The notes: generated from the sequence alone by a model not told the origin. 64,000 nt of DNA from Lautropia sp. SCN 69-89 (GCA_001724855.1 MEED01000001.1:62001-126000), one strand, 5' to 3'; positions 10,966-20,823 are shown, numbered from the stretch's first letter. Program-made: numbers and translations.

Positions 10966-11715
10966 GTGTCCGATCCGCTCCACCTCGCCCTGCTGCTCGC
11001 AGCCGCGTTCGTCGCCGGCGCGCTCAACGCGGTTGCCGGCGGCGGCAGCTTCCTCACGCTGCCGGCGCTGGTCTTCACCGGCGTGCCGGCGGTGATCGCG
11101 AACGCCACCGGCACCGTCGCGCTCCTGCCTGGCTACCTTTCAGGCGCGCTCGGTTTTCGCTCGGACATGCAGGCGCCTCCCGGCATGTCGATGCGGATGC
11201 TCGCGGGGGTGAGCCTCGTCGGCGGCGCATTCGGCGCGGCGCTGCTGCTGGTCACGGGCGACGCGGCATTCCGCAGGATCGTGCCCTGGCTGCTGCTCGT
11301 GGCCACGGCCCTGTTCGCCGCCGGACCGTGGCTGATGCGACGCGCAGGCGGCGGCGGGCCGGCCGGCCCGGCCCGATCGATGGGCGGCGTGCTCGTGGTC
11401 TCGGCCTACGGCGGCTACTTCAACGGCGGACTGGGCATCCTGCTGCTCGCGCTGTTCGGCTTGCTCGGCCAGTCGAACCTGAACGCGATGAACGGCCTGA
11501 AGAACCTGGTCTCCGCGCTGCTCACCGCGATCGCGGTCGCGGTCTACGCCTGGGGTGGACTCGTGCTGTGGCCGCAGGCGTTCGCGATGATGGTCGCGGC
11601 CACCGCCGGCGGCTACCTGGGCGCGCGCGCGGCACGACGCATTCCTCCGGCGGTGCTGCGCGCGGCGATCGTCGCGACCGGGCTGGTCATGACGGTGCTG
11701 TTCTTCCTGCGCTGA
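10966..11715 (+). CDS. TauE/SafE-family sulfite/organosulfur anion exporter (inner membrane)
   Basis: 249 aa with about eight hydrophobic helices. The N-terminal motif ALNAVAGGGSFLTLPAL and second-half repeat SAYGGYFNGGLGILLLALFGLLG are diagnostic of the TauE/SafE family (two inverted halves, each with a Gly-rich G-G-G motif). The start is GTG at 10966, 12 nt after marR, so it is probably co-transcribed with the regulator. Family members export sulfite, sulfoacetate or related anions; specificity cannot be read here. Confidence 0.85.
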   Translation: MSDPLHLALLLAAAFVAGALNAVAGGGSFLTLPALVFTGVPAVIANATGTVALLPGYLSGALGFRSDMQAPPGMSMRMLAGVSLVGGAFGAALLLVTGDAAFRRIVPWLLLVATALFAAGPWLMRRAGGGGPAGPARSMGGVLVVSAYGGYFNGGLGILLLALFGLLGQSNLNAMNGLKNLVSALLTAIAVAVYAWGGLVLWPQAFAMMVAATAGGYLGARAARRIPPAVLRAAIVATGLVMTVLFFLR

Positions 11716-11742
11716 TCGGGGCCGAAGGCGCGCTGCGCCCGG

Positions 11743-12924
11743 TCAACCCGTCGTCAGGGGCTCCGGGCGGCGCCTGCCGGCCGAGATCGTCCACGCGAGC
11801 GCCATGACGAGCAGCGGCAAGGCCGCGAGGTTCAGCATCGCCCATCCGAAGCGATCGTAGAGCCAGCCCGCGCCCAGGCTGCCCAGCGCCACCAGGCCGA
11901 AGACCACGCCCTCGTTCAGGGCCTGCACTTTCGTCTGTTCGCTCGCGCGGTAGGTCTGCGTGAGCAAGGCGGTGCCGCCGACGAACGCGAAGTTCCACCC
12001 CACGCCCAGAAGCACGAGTGCCGACAGGAAATGCAGGTATTCGACGCCGGCGCTCGCGATGGCCACGTGCCCGATCAGCAGCACGAAGCCCGCCTGCATC
12101 ACGCGCGGTGCACCGAAGCGGGCAATCAGCCGACCGGTGAAGAACGAAGGCGCGAACATGCCGAACACGTGCCACTGGATGACGGGCTTCACGTCGCCGG
12201 TGTCGAATCCGCAACCGAGCATCGCCAGCGGCGTGGCCGTCATCGCCATGATCATCACCGCGTAGCCCACCGCGGCACCGACGACGGCCGCGCGCAGCGC
12301 GGGCTGCGCGACGATCCGCCCGAGGCTCCTCGGCGTTTCCTGCGCCGTCGAGACGGGCCGCGGCAGTTCGAGCCTCGTCAGCAGCGCGAGCGCCACGACC
12401 GCGAGGCCCGCCTGCGCGAGGTACGAGCCCAGGAACGCATGCTGCGGCACCCAGTCACGGCCCCATACGGCGACCTGGGGTCCGACGAACGCGGCGAGCA
12501 CCCCGCCGAAAATGACCCAGGAGATCGCGCGGCTCGCCGCGCCCGGGCCGGCGGCCTCGGCCGCCGCGAACCGGTAGTAGTTGGCGAACCCCTGGTAGGC
12601 ACCGATCATCAGGTGCCCGAGCACGAACCATGCGAAGGCGTGATACGCCAGCGCCGCAGCGGCCATCGCACTGCCCGCCACGCCGAGCGCCGCGCCGATC
12701 ATGAAGCCGGCGCGCCGACCCAGTCGGCGCATCAGCAGCGAGGCCGGAAGCGACGCGACCGCGGTGCCCACCACCATTGCCGCGATCGGCAAGGTCGCAA
12801 GCCCCTTCGACGGCGCCAGCATCGCGCCGAGGATCCCGGCGAGCGTCATCGACAGCACGACGGCCGACAGCATCAGCGTCTGGCTCGCCGACAGGACGAG
12901 CACGTTTCGACTGCCGGCGTTCAT
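11743..12924 (-). CDS. Major facilitator superfamily transporter
   Basis: 393 aa from the ATG at 12924 (MNAGSRNVLVLSASQTLMLSAVVLSMTLAGILGAML); an upstream in-frame ATG at 13032 would add 36 non-hydrophobic residues and is less likely. Twelve hydrophobic segments in two halves are visible, with the MFS loop 2-3 motif as SLLMRRLGRRAGFMIGAALG. The centre loop contains ELPRPVSTAQETPRSLGRI. No substrate can be inferred, and its neighbours do not help. It converges with the TauE gene. Confidence 0.82.
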   Translation of the reverse strand: MNAGSRNVLVLSASQTLMLSAVVLSMTLAGILGAMLAPSKGLATLPIAAMVVGTAVASLPASLLMRRLGRRAGFMIGAALGVAGSAMAAAALAYHAFAWFVLGHLMIGAYQGFANYYRFAAAEAAGPGAASRAISWVIFGGVLAAFVGPQVAVWGRDWVPQHAFLGSYLAQAGLAVVALALLTRLELPRPVSTAQETPRSLGRIVAQPALRAAVVGAAVGYAVMIMAMTATPLAMLGCGFDTGDVKPVIQWHVFGMFAPSFFTGRLIARFGAPRVMQAGFVLLIGHVAIASAGVEYLHFLSALVLLGVGWNFAFVGGTALLTQTYRASEQTKVQALNEGVVFGLVALGSLGAGWLYDRFGWAMLNLAALPLLVMALAWTISAGRRRPEPLTTG

Positions 12925-13172
12925 GCGCGCGACCTGCGGCGGATCGGCACGGTCCGCTCGCCGGGTACCAGGCACAGCGGACCGCAGCGGTGGTTCATCT
13001 GCTGCATTCTGACAGACGTCGGGACGAAACATGCATGACGCGGGTCGCGATCCGGCACCGCGCGCCGCCGGAATGCGCCTCCGCCCTGCCCGTTCAGCTT
13101 CGCTTCAGCGCGGGGTGCCGATACTGTCGCTCATCGCCGTCTCCGGCGTCACGCACCCACGGGAGTCGAGTC

Positions 13173-13496
13173 GTGAAAGCACGTCATCTGTTCGCCGCCG
13201 CCGCAGCCGCCACCGCGCTGGCCGGCACCGCCCTGGTCGCCCTGCCCGCCTCGGCCAGCGACCGCGTGCGCCAGCAGGAGGTCCGCCAACTGCGCGAAAG
13301 TGGCAAGATCCTGTCGATGGAGGACATCCTCGGCCGCGCCCGGGCAGCCCAGCCCGGCCAGGTCGTCGAGGTCGAACTCGAGCGCGAAAGCGGTCGCTAC
13401 GTCTACGAGGTGAAAGTGATCGACGACGCCGACAAGGTGCACAAGCTCGAACTCGACGCGGGCAGTGGCGAGCTGCTGCGGCGCAAGACGCGGTGA
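13173..13496 (+). CDS. Secreted PepSY-domain protein
   Basis: 107 aa starting at GTG 13173 ([28 protein letters not shown] gives a signal peptide cut after ASA). The mature part is one PepSY repeat: [62 protein letters not shown]. It is 4 nt upstream of a response regulator and kinase. This PepSY-RR-HK order is common, and the periplasmic PepSY protein probably modulates the kinase sensor domain. Confidence 0.88.
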   Translation: MKARHLFAAAAAATALAGTALVALPASASDRVRQQEVRQLRESGKILSMEDILGRARAAQPGQVVEVELERESGRYVYEVKVIDDADKVHKLELDAGSGELLRRKTR

Positions 13497-13500
13497 GCGC

Positions 13501-14166
13501 GTGCGCCTGCTGATCGCGGAGGATGATGCGGCGCTCTCCGGCCGGCTGCGCGCGCGGCTGGCCGAGGCGGGCTACGCGGTCGACGTCGCCGCCGACGGCA
13601 TCGACGCCGCGCACCTGGGCAGCACCGAGCCTTACGACGCAGTGATCCTCGACCTCGGCCTGCCGCGCAAGACGGGGCTGGCCGTGCTGCGCGAATGGCG
13701 CGCCGCCGGCAACATGGTGCCGGTGCTGATCCTCACCGCGCGCGACGGCTGGAGCGAGCGTGTCGAGGGCCTGCAGGCCGGCGCCGACGACTATCTCGGC
13801 AAGCCGTTCCACGTGGAGGAACTGCTCGCCCGCGTACAGGCCCTGCTGCGCCGCGCCGCGCCCGTGCAGGCCACCGAACTGCGCGCCGGCGGCTGGCGGC
13901 TCGACGAGGCCCGCCAGTGCCTCATCGGCGTCGACGGCCGCGAGCAGCCGCTCACGGGCACCGAATTTCGCCTGCTGCGCTACTTCATGCGCCACCCCGA
14001 CGAAGTGCTGTCGAAGACCCGGCTGTCCGAGCACGTCTACGACTACGACGCCGAGCGCGACAGCAACGTGATCGAGGTCTACGTGCGCCGCCTGCGCACG
14101 CTGCTGGGCGCCGAGTGCATCGAGACGCGGCGCGGTCAGGGCTACGTCTTCGTCGGCCGTCCGTGA
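13501..14166 (+). CDS. OmpR/PhoB-family response regulator
   Basis: 221 aa from GTG 13501, 4 nt after the PepSY stop. Receiver domain residues 1-115 with acidic pocket Glu7-Asp8, phosphoacceptor Asp51 (ILDLGLP), Thr79 (ILTARD) and Lys100-Pro101. The winged-helix effector domain (residues 125-220) has [49 protein letters not shown] and ends [12 protein letters not shown]. It overlaps the kinase by GTGA. Likely a QseB/PmrA-like envelope-stress regulator, but targets are not visible. Confidence 0.94.
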   Translation: MRLLIAEDDAALSGRLRARLAEAGYAVDVAADGIDAAHLGSTEPYDAVILDLGLPRKTGLAVLREWRAAGNMVPVLILTARDGWSERVEGLQAGADDYLGKPFHVEELLARVQALLRRAAPVQATELRAGGWRLDEARQCLIGVDGREQPLTGTEFRLLRYFMRHPDEVLSKTRLSEHVYDYDAERDSNVIEVYVRRLRTLLGAECIETRRGQGYVFVGRP

Positions 14167-15512
14167 AGTCGCTTCGCAACCGGCTGTCGCTCACGCTGTC
14201 GCTGGTGCTGCTCGCCGCGGCGGCGCTGCTCGCGTTCGGTCTTCAGGATTTCCCGCGCCGGCTGGTCGAGGACTTCGTCGGCTCGCGACTGGAGCACGAC
14301 GCCGACATGCTGTACGCGCGCGTGCTCGATGCGCCCGACCCCGAAGCGGCCGCGCAGGACGCAGGCGGCAGCGTTTACCGCCTGCCACTGTCGGGCCATT
14401 ATTTCGTGATCAGCGTGGGCGGCCAGCTCATCCGCTCGCGCTCGTTGTGGGACGAAGACCTGGCGACGCCCGCCGTCACGCAGGCCGGATTCGCGCGACG
14501 CGTGCCCGGCCCGGCCGGGCAAAGCCTGCTGGTGTTCGCCAAGCGCTTTCCCGACACCGACGGCGGCATCATGGTCATCGTCGCCGAAGACGTCTCGGCC
14601 ATCGACGACGCGATCGCGCGATTCCGCACGCGGCTGCTCGTCGGTGTCGCGCTCGCGTTGCTGGCGCTGCTCGCGCTGCAACGCGTGCTGCTGGTGCGCG
14701 GACTCGCGCCGCTCGACGACGCGGTCGCCACCTGCCGCCGCATCGAGCGCGGCGAGCCGCTCGCAGCCGAAGCCGGTTCGTCCACGCGCGCCGCACCGTC
14801 GGAAGTGCAGCCGATGCTCGACGCGCTCGATCGGCTGGCGCGCCACCATGCGCAACGCCTGGGCCGGATCCGGCATGCAGTGGGCAACCTGTCGCACGCG
14901 CTGAAGACGCCGCTGGCGGTGCTGTCGCAGCAGGCCGACGACCTGGCCGCGCGTGGCGACGCGAGCGCTGCCGCGTCGATGCGCGAGCAGCTCGACGCGA
15001 TGCGCGCGACGATCGAGCGCGAGCTGCGGCGAGCACGCCTGGCCGGCGGCAGCGCGCAGGGCGAACCGGTGGAAATCCGCGCGCTGCTCGCCTCGCTCGC
15101 GGACGTGCTGCAGCAGCTGCACCGCGATCGCGGCATCGCGATCGCGGTCGACGCAGCCGAGCGACGCGTGGCTCTCGATCGCGAGGACCTGCTCGAGCTC
15201 TTCGGCAACCTGCTCGACAACGCCTGCAAGTGGGCGCGCCATCGCGTCCGCGTCTCGGTTGCACCGTCCGCGCCCGCCGGCGACGCACTGGAGTTCAGCG
15301 TCGAGGACGACGGCCCGGGCGTGCCCGACGAGATGCTCGGGCAACTGGGCACCGCCGGCATGCGCATCGACGAGCAGCAGCCCGGCCACGGGCTGGGGCT
15401 GGCGATCGCCGCCGACATCGTCGCGCAATACGGCGGCTCGATCCGCTACCGCCGTTCGGCCGCGCTCGGCGGCCTGCAGGCACAGGCCAGCTTGCCGCTC
15501 GCGCGCGACTGA
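14163..15512 (+). CDS. Membrane sensor histidine kinase
   Basis: 449 aa from GTG 14163. TM1 is about residues 8-26, a periplasmic sensor domain runs to about 155, TM2 is about 159-178, then HAMP-like linker and dimerisation box with His245 in [13 protein letters not shown]. The ATPase domain has the N box [14 protein letters not shown]1 [12 protein letters not shown] and G2 [12 protein letters not shown]. The unusual DNACKWA N box is the form seen in PhoQ/QseC relatives. It partners the adjacent regulator, and the PepSY protein may touch its periplasmic domain. Confidence 0.92.
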   Translation: MKSLRNRLSLTLSLVLLAAAALLAFGLQDFPRRLVEDFVGSRLEHDADMLYARVLDAPDPEAAAQDAGGSVYRLPLSGHYFVISVGGQLIRSRSLWDEDLATPAVTQAGFARRVPGPAGQSLLVFAKRFPDTDGGIMVIVAEDVSAIDDAIARFRTRLLVGVALALLALLALQRVLLVRGLAPLDDAVATCRRIERGEPLAAEAGSSTRAAPSEVQPMLDALDRLARHHAQRLGRIRHAVGNLSHALKTPLAVLSQQADDLAARGDASAAASMREQLDAMRATIERELRRARLAGGSAQGEPVEIRALLASLADVLQQLHRDRGIAIAVDAAERRVALDREDLLELFGNLLDNACKWARHRVRVSVAPSAPAGDALEFSVEDDGPGVPDEMLGQLGTAGMRIDEQQPGHGLGLAIAADIVAQYGGSIRYRRSAALGGLQAQASLPLARD

Positions 15513-15521
15513 CGCGCCCCG

Positions 15522-17117
15522 TCAGTCTGTCCAGCCGCCGCCCATCGCCTGGTAAAGCGCCACGGTATCGGCGAGCCTCTGCGCCTGTGCCGCGACCAGG
15601 CCGAGCCGCGCCTGCTGCGCCTGCTGCTGCGCGGTGAGCCACTGCAGGTAGCTCGCCGCGCCGAGCGCGTGCCGGCTGCCCACCGTCGAAAGCGCCTCGC
15701 CCGCCGACGCGTCGGCAGCCGCCTGCGCCGCCAGCGCCTCGGCGTCGTGCTCGAGCGCGCGCAGCACGTCGGCCACGTTGCGCAGCGCCTGCAGCACCGT
15801 CTGGCGGTAATTCGCCGCGGCGGCGTCGAAGCCCGCTTCGGCGGCTCGCGCCTCGGCGCGCAGGCCGGGGTTGAACAGCGGCTGCGCGATCTGCCCCGCC
15901 AGGCCCCAGACCAGCGAGCCGCCGCCGAACAGTCCCGCGGCGGTCAGCGCCTGCGAGCCGGTGGTCGCGCTCAGCGTGATCTGCGGATAGAGCTTCGCGA
16001 GCGCCGCCCCGTGCTGCGCATTGGCGGCGTGCAGCAGCGCCTCGGAGGCGCGAATGTCGGGACGCCTGCGAGCCAGCTCCGAGGGCAGGCGCAGCGGCAA
16101 CTCTCGCGGCAGTTCGAACTCGGCGAGCGCGAAACGCGGCAGGTCCGCTCGATCGGGGCTTCGTCCTGCCAGCACCGCGATCAGGTGCCCGGCCTGGTCG
16201 ACGCGCTTGCGCAGGTCCGAGATCGCGGCGCGCGACTGTTCGTACTGCGTCTGCAGCGCGAGCAGCTCGTCGCGCGCGGCCGCGCCCAGCGACACCCGCT
16301 GCCGCGTGATCTCCACCTGTTCCTGCTGCGCGTGCGCGATCGCCTCGCTGGCTGCGAGCTGCGCGGCCAGCTGCGCCTGCGCGATCGCCGCGGTGGCCAG
16401 GTTGCCGGCCAGCGCCAGTCGCGCCGCCTCCAGCTGGAAGCGCTGGTGGTCGACCTGCGCGACCAGCGCTTCGAGCGCACGGCGGTTGCCGCCGGCCAGG
16501 TCGAGGTCGTAGCTGACCGCGACCGAGGCGTTGTAGAGCTCGAAGGTGCGTTCCACGCCGGATTGGCCGAGCGCGGCGCCGTTGGTGCGCTGGCGCTGCG
16601 CGCCGAGCCGGCCGCTCGCCTGCGGATACTGCGTCGCGCCAGCGCGCGCATCGAGTGTCTCGCGCGCCTGGCGCAGCGTGGCCTGCGCCGCCTCGAGCGT
16701 CGGGCTGGCCTTCAGCGCTTCGTCGATCAGCGCATCGAGCCGGGCCGAGCCGAGGTCGCGCCACCACTGCGTGTCGATCGGTGTGGCCGGCACGAAGCGC
16801 TGCGCGTCGCCCAGCGAGACCTGCGCCGACGCGGTGCGCTCGGGCAGCGGGCTCGCCAGGTACCCGGATGCCGCGGGCGCTGGCGGAGCCTTGAAATCGG
16901 GACCGACGGCGCAGCCCGCGAGCAGTGCCGCCGCCGCGGCCAGTGCGAAGGGGCGCAGACCCGCGCGACGCAGCCCGAGGCCACACAGAACGAGGCCACG
17001 CATGCCGGGACCACGCTGCCCGAGGCGACGCAGGCCGGGTTTGCACGGCCCGCCGGAAAGTGATCCGGGCAATCGCGCGGCGGCGCCGCACCTGGTGTTG
17101 CTGTCGATCATCATCAT
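15522..17117 (-). CDS. NodT-family outer-membrane factor lipoprotein of a tripartite exporter
   Basis: 531 aa if started at the ATG that overlaps the ATPase stop (17117), but an ATG at 17003 (MRGLVLCGLGLRRAG) places the lipobox LLAGC (Cys69 from the first start, Cys31 from the second) in a normal signal peptide and may be the true start. The mature protein begins CAVGPDFKAPPAPA, as NodT/OprM-type lipoproteins do, and has two repeats of the TolC fold with long helices (for example LYNASVAVSYDLDLAGGNRRALEAL and LARRRPDIRASEALLHAANAQHGAALAKLYPQITLSA). It is the last gene of the tetR-hlyD-permease-ATPase operon. Probably forms the trimeric exit duct. Confidence 0.9.
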   Translation of the reverse strand: MMMIDSNTRCGAAARLPGSLSGGPCKPGLRRLGQRGPGMRGLVLCGLGLRRAGLRPFALAAAAALLAGCAVGPDFKAPPAPAASGYLASPLPERTASAQVSLGDAQRFVPATPIDTQWWRDLGSARLDALIDEALKASPTLEAAQATLRQARETLDARAGATQYPQASGRLGAQRQRTNGAALGQSGVERTFELYNASVAVSYDLDLAGGNRRALEALVAQVDHQRFQLEAARLALAGNLATAAIAQAQLAAQLAASEAIAHAQQEQVEITRQRVSLGAAARDELLALQTQYEQSRAAISDLRKRVDQAGHLIAVLAGRSPDRADLPRFALAEFELPRELPLRLPSELARRRPDIRASEALLHAANAQHGAALAKLYPQITLSATTGSQALTAAGLFGGGSLVWGLAGQIAQPLFNPGLRAEARAAEAGFDAAAANYRQTVLQALRNVADVLRALEHDAEALAAQAAADASAGEALSTVGSRHALGAASYLQWLTAQQQAQQARLGLVAAQAQRLADTVALYQAMGGGWTD

Positions 17118-17833
17118 TCGAACGGCCTGCCTTCGCCCGCCTCCTCGTGCGTCACGCCGTCGCGGATGTGGTAGATCCGCCTGAAGGTCGGGATGATCTT
17201 TTCGTCGTGCGTGACCACGACGATGGCGGTTTCGAACTTGCGCGCCATGTCGTTGAGGATGCGGATCACCGACATCGCGCGTGCGCTGTCCAGCGGCGCG
17301 GTCGGCTCGTCGGCGAGGATCACCGGCGGGCGGTTGACCAGCCCGCGCGCGATCGCGACGCGCTGCTGCTCGCCGCCGGAGAGTTGCGAGGGCATCGCGC
17401 GCGCGCGATGCTGCACGTCCAGCGCGGTGAGCAGTTCCAGCGCCTTGGCGCGCGCCTGCGCGTTGGGTACACCCGCGAGCATCGGAAGCAGCGCGACGTT
17501 GTCGGTGACGTCGAGGAACGGGATCAGGTACGGCGCCTGGAACACGAAGCCGATGCGGTCGCGGCGCAGTGCGCGCAGGTCGCGCACCTTCCAGCCGTCG
17601 TCGTAGATCACTTCGTCGCCGAGCGTCATGCGTCCGGCACTCGGCTCGATCACCGCGCCCAGGCACTTCAGCAGCGTACTCTTGCCCGAACCCGAGGGGC
17701 CGATCAGGCCCACGACCTCGCCGGGCGCGACCTCCATGTCGACGTGCTTGAGCGCGTCGACCGCGGTCTCGCCCGAGCCGTAGCGCTTGCGCAGGCCTTC
17801 GATGCGGATGCCGCGTTTCGCGCTCTCAGCCAC
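17114..17833 (-). CDS. ABC exporter ATPase (DevA/LolD/MacB type)
   Basis: 239 aa. Walker A GPSGSGKST at 45-53, Q loop VFQAPYLIPFLDV, signature LSGGEQQRVAIARG, Walker B ILADEPTAPLD and the switch His in VVVTHDE. The PYLIPFLDVTDNV stretch is typical of ATPases pairing with MacB/DevC permeases. It overlaps the permease stop by 8 nt and the nodT start by 4 nt. Energises export through the HlyD-type adaptor and NodT duct. Confidence 0.92.
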   Translation of the reverse strand: MAESAKRGIRIEGLRKRYGSGETAVDALKHVDMEVAPGEVVGLIGPSGSGKSTLLKCLGAVIEPSAGRMTLGDEVIYDDGWKVRDLRALRRDRIGFVFQAPYLIPFLDVTDNVALLPMLAGVPNAQARAKALELLTALDVQHRARAMPSQLSGGEQQRVAIARGLVNRPPVILADEPTAPLDSARAMSVIRILNDMARKFETAIVVVTHDEKIIPTFRRIYHIRDGVTHEEAGEGRPFE

Positions 17834-19028
17834 CGACCGCCTCCGCCGGATCGACGCGAAGCGCCGCGCGGATCGCCATCGTGCTCGCGAGCGCGCAGAT
17901 CGCCAGCACCGCGACGATCGCGCGCCCCGCGTCGGCAGTCTCGAGAACGATGTTGCGCGGGAAGATCGGCGCCCACATCGTCGCGGCCACCTTGCCGACG
18001 ACGAACCCGATCAGCCCGAGTCCCAGCGCCTGCTGGAGGATCATCCACGCGATCGTGGTGTTTCTGGTGCCGATCAGCTTGAGCACCGCGATCTCGCGGA
18101 TCTTGCCCAGCGTCAGCGTGTAGATGATGAAGGCGACGATCGCCGCGCTGACGATCGCGAGGATCACCAGGAACAATCCGATCTGGCGCGCCGACATCGC
18201 GATCAGCTTGCCGATCAGGATCTCCTCCATCTGCTCGCGCGTGTACACCTGCAGTCGCTTCCAGCGCCTGATCGGTTCCGCGACCTCTTCGGGCGCCACG
18301 CCCGGGGCGATGCGCACCAGCACCGCGTTCACGTAGGGATTCACGCTCTGCGACGCGATCACCGCGTCGAGCAGGCCCGGAACGCCGGCGCGATCGAAGG
18401 CGGGATTCTGCGCGGTGCGCCGCCGCTGCCTGACGATCGCGTCGTTGTCCTTCAGGAACTGCGCCTCCTGGGCGTCGCGCAGCGGAATGAACACCATCGG
18501 GTCGCCGCCGGAGGACACCATGCGCCGCGTGAGTCCGACCACCGTGTACAGGTTGCGCCGGATCCGGATCTCGTCGCCCAGTGCGAAACCGGTGGCCACG
18601 TCGGCGACCGCCTCGTAGTGGCTGCGCGTGATGTGCCGGCCCGCCACCAGGAAGCCGGGCTGGCCCGGTTCGCCGGGGCCGCCGGGAACCACGCCGACGA
18701 CCATCGAGCGCACGTCGCGGTCGCCGCGGCGCACCTGCATCGTGAGATAGGTGACGTTGGCCGCACGCGCGACACCGGGCATCGCGGCGATGCCGCGATA
18801 CACGTCGTCGTACAGGCTCGACGACTCGGCATACGGACCGAGCGTGTCCTGCTGCACCACCCACAGGTCGGCGCCGCTGTTGTCGAGCAGCACGCGAGCG
18901 TCGTCGACCATGCCTCGATAGACGCCCGCCATCGTGAGCGTCGCGCCGATCAGCAGGCCCAGGCCCACGCCGGTGAAGACGAACTTGCCCCACGACTGCA
19001 GGATGTCGCGCCCGGCGAGGCTGATCAC
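17826..19028 (-). CDS. ABC exporter permease (DevC/FtsX-MacB type)
   Basis: 400 aa starting at GTG 19028, which overlaps the hlyD stop. TM1 is residues 15-35, then a large periplasmic domain (DSGADLWVV-type segment DNSGADLWVVQQDTLGPYAESSSLYDDV), and three TMs in the C-terminal FtsX core (IGLFLVILAIVSAAIVAFIIYTLTLGKIREIAVLKLIGT, then two more). LGKIREIAVLKLIGT is the coupling region of this class. Ends with VDPAEAV as in DevC proteins. Forms a homodimer with the downstream ATPase. Confidence 0.9.
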   Translation of the reverse strand: MISLAGRDILQSWGKFVFTGVGLGLLIGATLTMAGVYRGMVDDARVLLDNSGADLWVVQQDTLGPYAESSSLYDDVYRGIAAMPGVARAANVTYLTMQVRRGDRDVRSMVVGVVPGGPGEPGQPGFLVAGRHITRSHYEAVADVATGFALGDEIRIRRNLYTVVGLTRRMVSSGGDPMVFIPLRDAQEAQFLKDNDAIVRQRRRTAQNPAFDRAGVPGLLDAVIASQSVNPYVNAVLVRIAPGVAPEEVAEPIRRWKRLQVYTREQMEEILIGKLIAMSARQIGLFLVILAIVSAAIVAFIIYTLTLGKIREIAVLKLIGTRNTTIAWMILQQALGLGLIGFVVGKVAATMWAPIFPRNIVLETADAGRAIVAVLAICALASTMAIRAALRVDPAEAVGG

Positions 19029-20218
19029 GGCCGCGTCCCCGCAAGCTGGTCGACGATCTCGATGCGGGTGCGCGCGTCGAGCGCGCGCTCGCTGTAGACC
19101 ACGATGCGCTCGCCCTCCTTCAGGCCCTCGAGCACCTCGACGTGGCCATCCAGGTCGGAGGCACCCAGTCGCACCGGCGCGAAGCGCAGCGATCCGTCGT
19201 CGACCACCCAGACGCCCGCCTGCCCGTTCGATCGCTGGACGCTCGCGTTGTGCACGGCGGGCACCGCGGGTCGCGCCGGCAGCGCGATCGTGACCTGCGC
19301 CAGTTCGCCAATCGCGGGCGGCGGCTGCGGGATCGGCTCGAATGCGATCTTCGCGAGCGCTTCCTCGGTGACCGCATCGGCGATCGGCTCCACGCGCGCG
19401 ACCTTGCCGGGAATCGACTCCCCGCTGCGCGAGCGCAACGCGATGCGCGCCGGCAGCCCGGCACGCAACCCCGATGCGCGCAACTGGTCGAAGCGCACGT
19501 TGAGCCACAGCACGGACGGATCGACCACGTCGACCACGGCCTGGCCGGCCACCACCGTCGTGCCGGGGTCGACCGCGCGCGCCGAGACGATGCCGGCCAC
19601 CGGCGCGACCAACCGAAGGTTCGCGCGCTGGCGCACCAGGCCTTCGCGCTCGGCGCGCACGCGCGCCAGTTCCTGGCGCGCCGCCTCGAGGTTGGCGCGC
19701 GCCGCCGCATGGCCGGCCTCGGCAACCTGCCATTCCTGGCGCCGCGTCTCGGCCGCCTCGTCGCTCACCGAGCGCGCGGCGCGCAGCTGTTCGTAGCGGC
19801 GTGCCTGCGTCTCGGCGAAGGCGCGCCGCGCCGACAGGTCGTGCAACTGCGCCTCGGCCGCGAGCACGCCGGCGCGCGCGCGCTCGAGCGCCGCCTGCTG
19901 CGCGAGCACCCGGTCGTCCAGGTCGACCGGATCCATCTCGCCGAGCACCTGGCCCGCGCGCACCGCGTCGCCGACCTGCACGTCGATGCGCCCGAGCCGA
20001 CCGGCCACCGTCGGACCGATCCGGTAGGTCTGGCGCGACTCGACGATGCCGATGCCGAACAGCGCCGGCGAGATTTCGTGGCGCTCGACCGTCGCGACCG
20101 TGACCCGCACCGGCGCGAGCGGCCCCGCGCGCAGCGCGACCCAGGCGAACAGGCCGAGCAGTACCGCGAGGACCGCGGCGAGCGCCAGCGTGCGCCGGCC
20201 GATCGACAGGCGCTTCAT
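19025..20218 (-). CDS. HlyD/DevB-type periplasmic adaptor protein
   Basis: 397 aa from the ATG that overlaps the tetR stop (MKRLSIGRRTLALAAVLAVLLGLFAWV anchors it in the inner membrane). A lipoyl half-motif (GRLGRIDVQVGDAVRAGQVLGEMD), long coiled-coil hairpin (about residues 95-200) and second lipoyl half (LRLVAPVAGIVSARAVDPGTTVVAGQAVVDVVD) are followed by the beta-barrel and membrane-proximal domains. Links the MacB-like permease to the NodT duct. Confidence 0.92.
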   Translation of the reverse strand: MKRLSIGRRTLALAAVLAVLLGLFAWVALRAGPLAPVRVTVATVERHEISPALFGIGIVESRQTYRIGPTVAGRLGRIDVQVGDAVRAGQVLGEMDPVDLDDRVLAQQAALERARAGVLAAEAQLHDLSARRAFAETQARRYEQLRAARSVSDEAAETRRQEWQVAEAGHAAARANLEAARQELARVRAEREGLVRQRANLRLVAPVAGIVSARAVDPGTTVVAGQAVVDVVDPSVLWLNVRFDQLRASGLRAGLPARIALRSRSGESIPGKVARVEPIADAVTEEALAKIAFEPIPQPPPAIGELAQVTIALPARPAVPAVHNASVQRSNGQAGVWVVDDGSLRFAPVRLGASDLDGHVEVLEGLKEGERIVVYSERALDARTRIEIVDQLAGTRP

Positions 20219-20823
20219 CGCTTGCTCCCGATGCCGCGGCACAGCGTCGCGAAGGCCGCCGGGGCGTCGCTGCGCACGCGCTGCATGTCGCCGGCGACCA
20301 TCGACTGCATCACCAGGCCCTGGATCGTGCCGATGAACACCAGCGCCGCCTGCTCGGGATCGACCTGCGGATCCAGCTCACCGCCGGACTCCCCCTGCTC
20401 GATCAGCGCGCGCACGCGATCGCGATAACGGCCGAGCAGCGTCTGCACCATCTGCCGGGTCACCGAATCGCCGCCCCGCTGCAACTCGCCGAAAAGCATG
20501 CGCGGCACACCCGGATGTTCGGCGATGAAGCCGGCGTGCGCGACGAACATCGCTTCCAGCGCCGCCAGCGGCGACGCGGCCGACTGCGCGGCGCGCTCGA
20601 CGCGCGCCATCAGCCGCTCGGCCACCCAGTTCATCACCGCGGCCCAGATCGCGTCCTTGGTCGGAAAGTGGCGAAACAGCGCCCCCTGGGTGAGCCCCAT
20701 CCGCTGGGCGATCGCCGCGGTGGTGATCTCGCTGGGGTTCTGCTCGGCGGCCAGCGCGAGGACGGTATCGACCGTCTCGGCGCGGCGCGCGTCGGCAGGC
20801 AGGTGCCTGGAAGGGACGTCCAT
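20215..20823 (-). CDS. TetR-family regulator of the exporter operon
   Basis: 202 aa from ATG 20823. The HTH is ITTAAIAQRMGLTQGALFRHFPTKDAIWAAVMNWV, followed by a helical ligand domain (HPGVPRMLFGELQRGGDSVTRQM). First gene of a five-gene operon whose members overlap by 4-8 nt, so it probably represses the exporter and itself, responding to an exported compound. Closely related in the HTH to the TetR at 7123-7836, and preceded by the same class of palindrome. Confidence 0.92.
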   Translation of the reverse strand: MDVPSRHLPADARRAETVDTVLALAAEQNPSEITTAAIAQRMGLTQGALFRHFPTKDAIWAAVMNWVAERLMARVERAAQSAASPLAALEAMFVAHAGFIAEHPGVPRMLFGELQRGGDSVTRQMVQTLLGRYRDRVRALIEQGESGGELDPQVDPEQAALVFIGTIQGLVMQSMVAGDMQRVRSDAPAAFATLCRGIGSKR

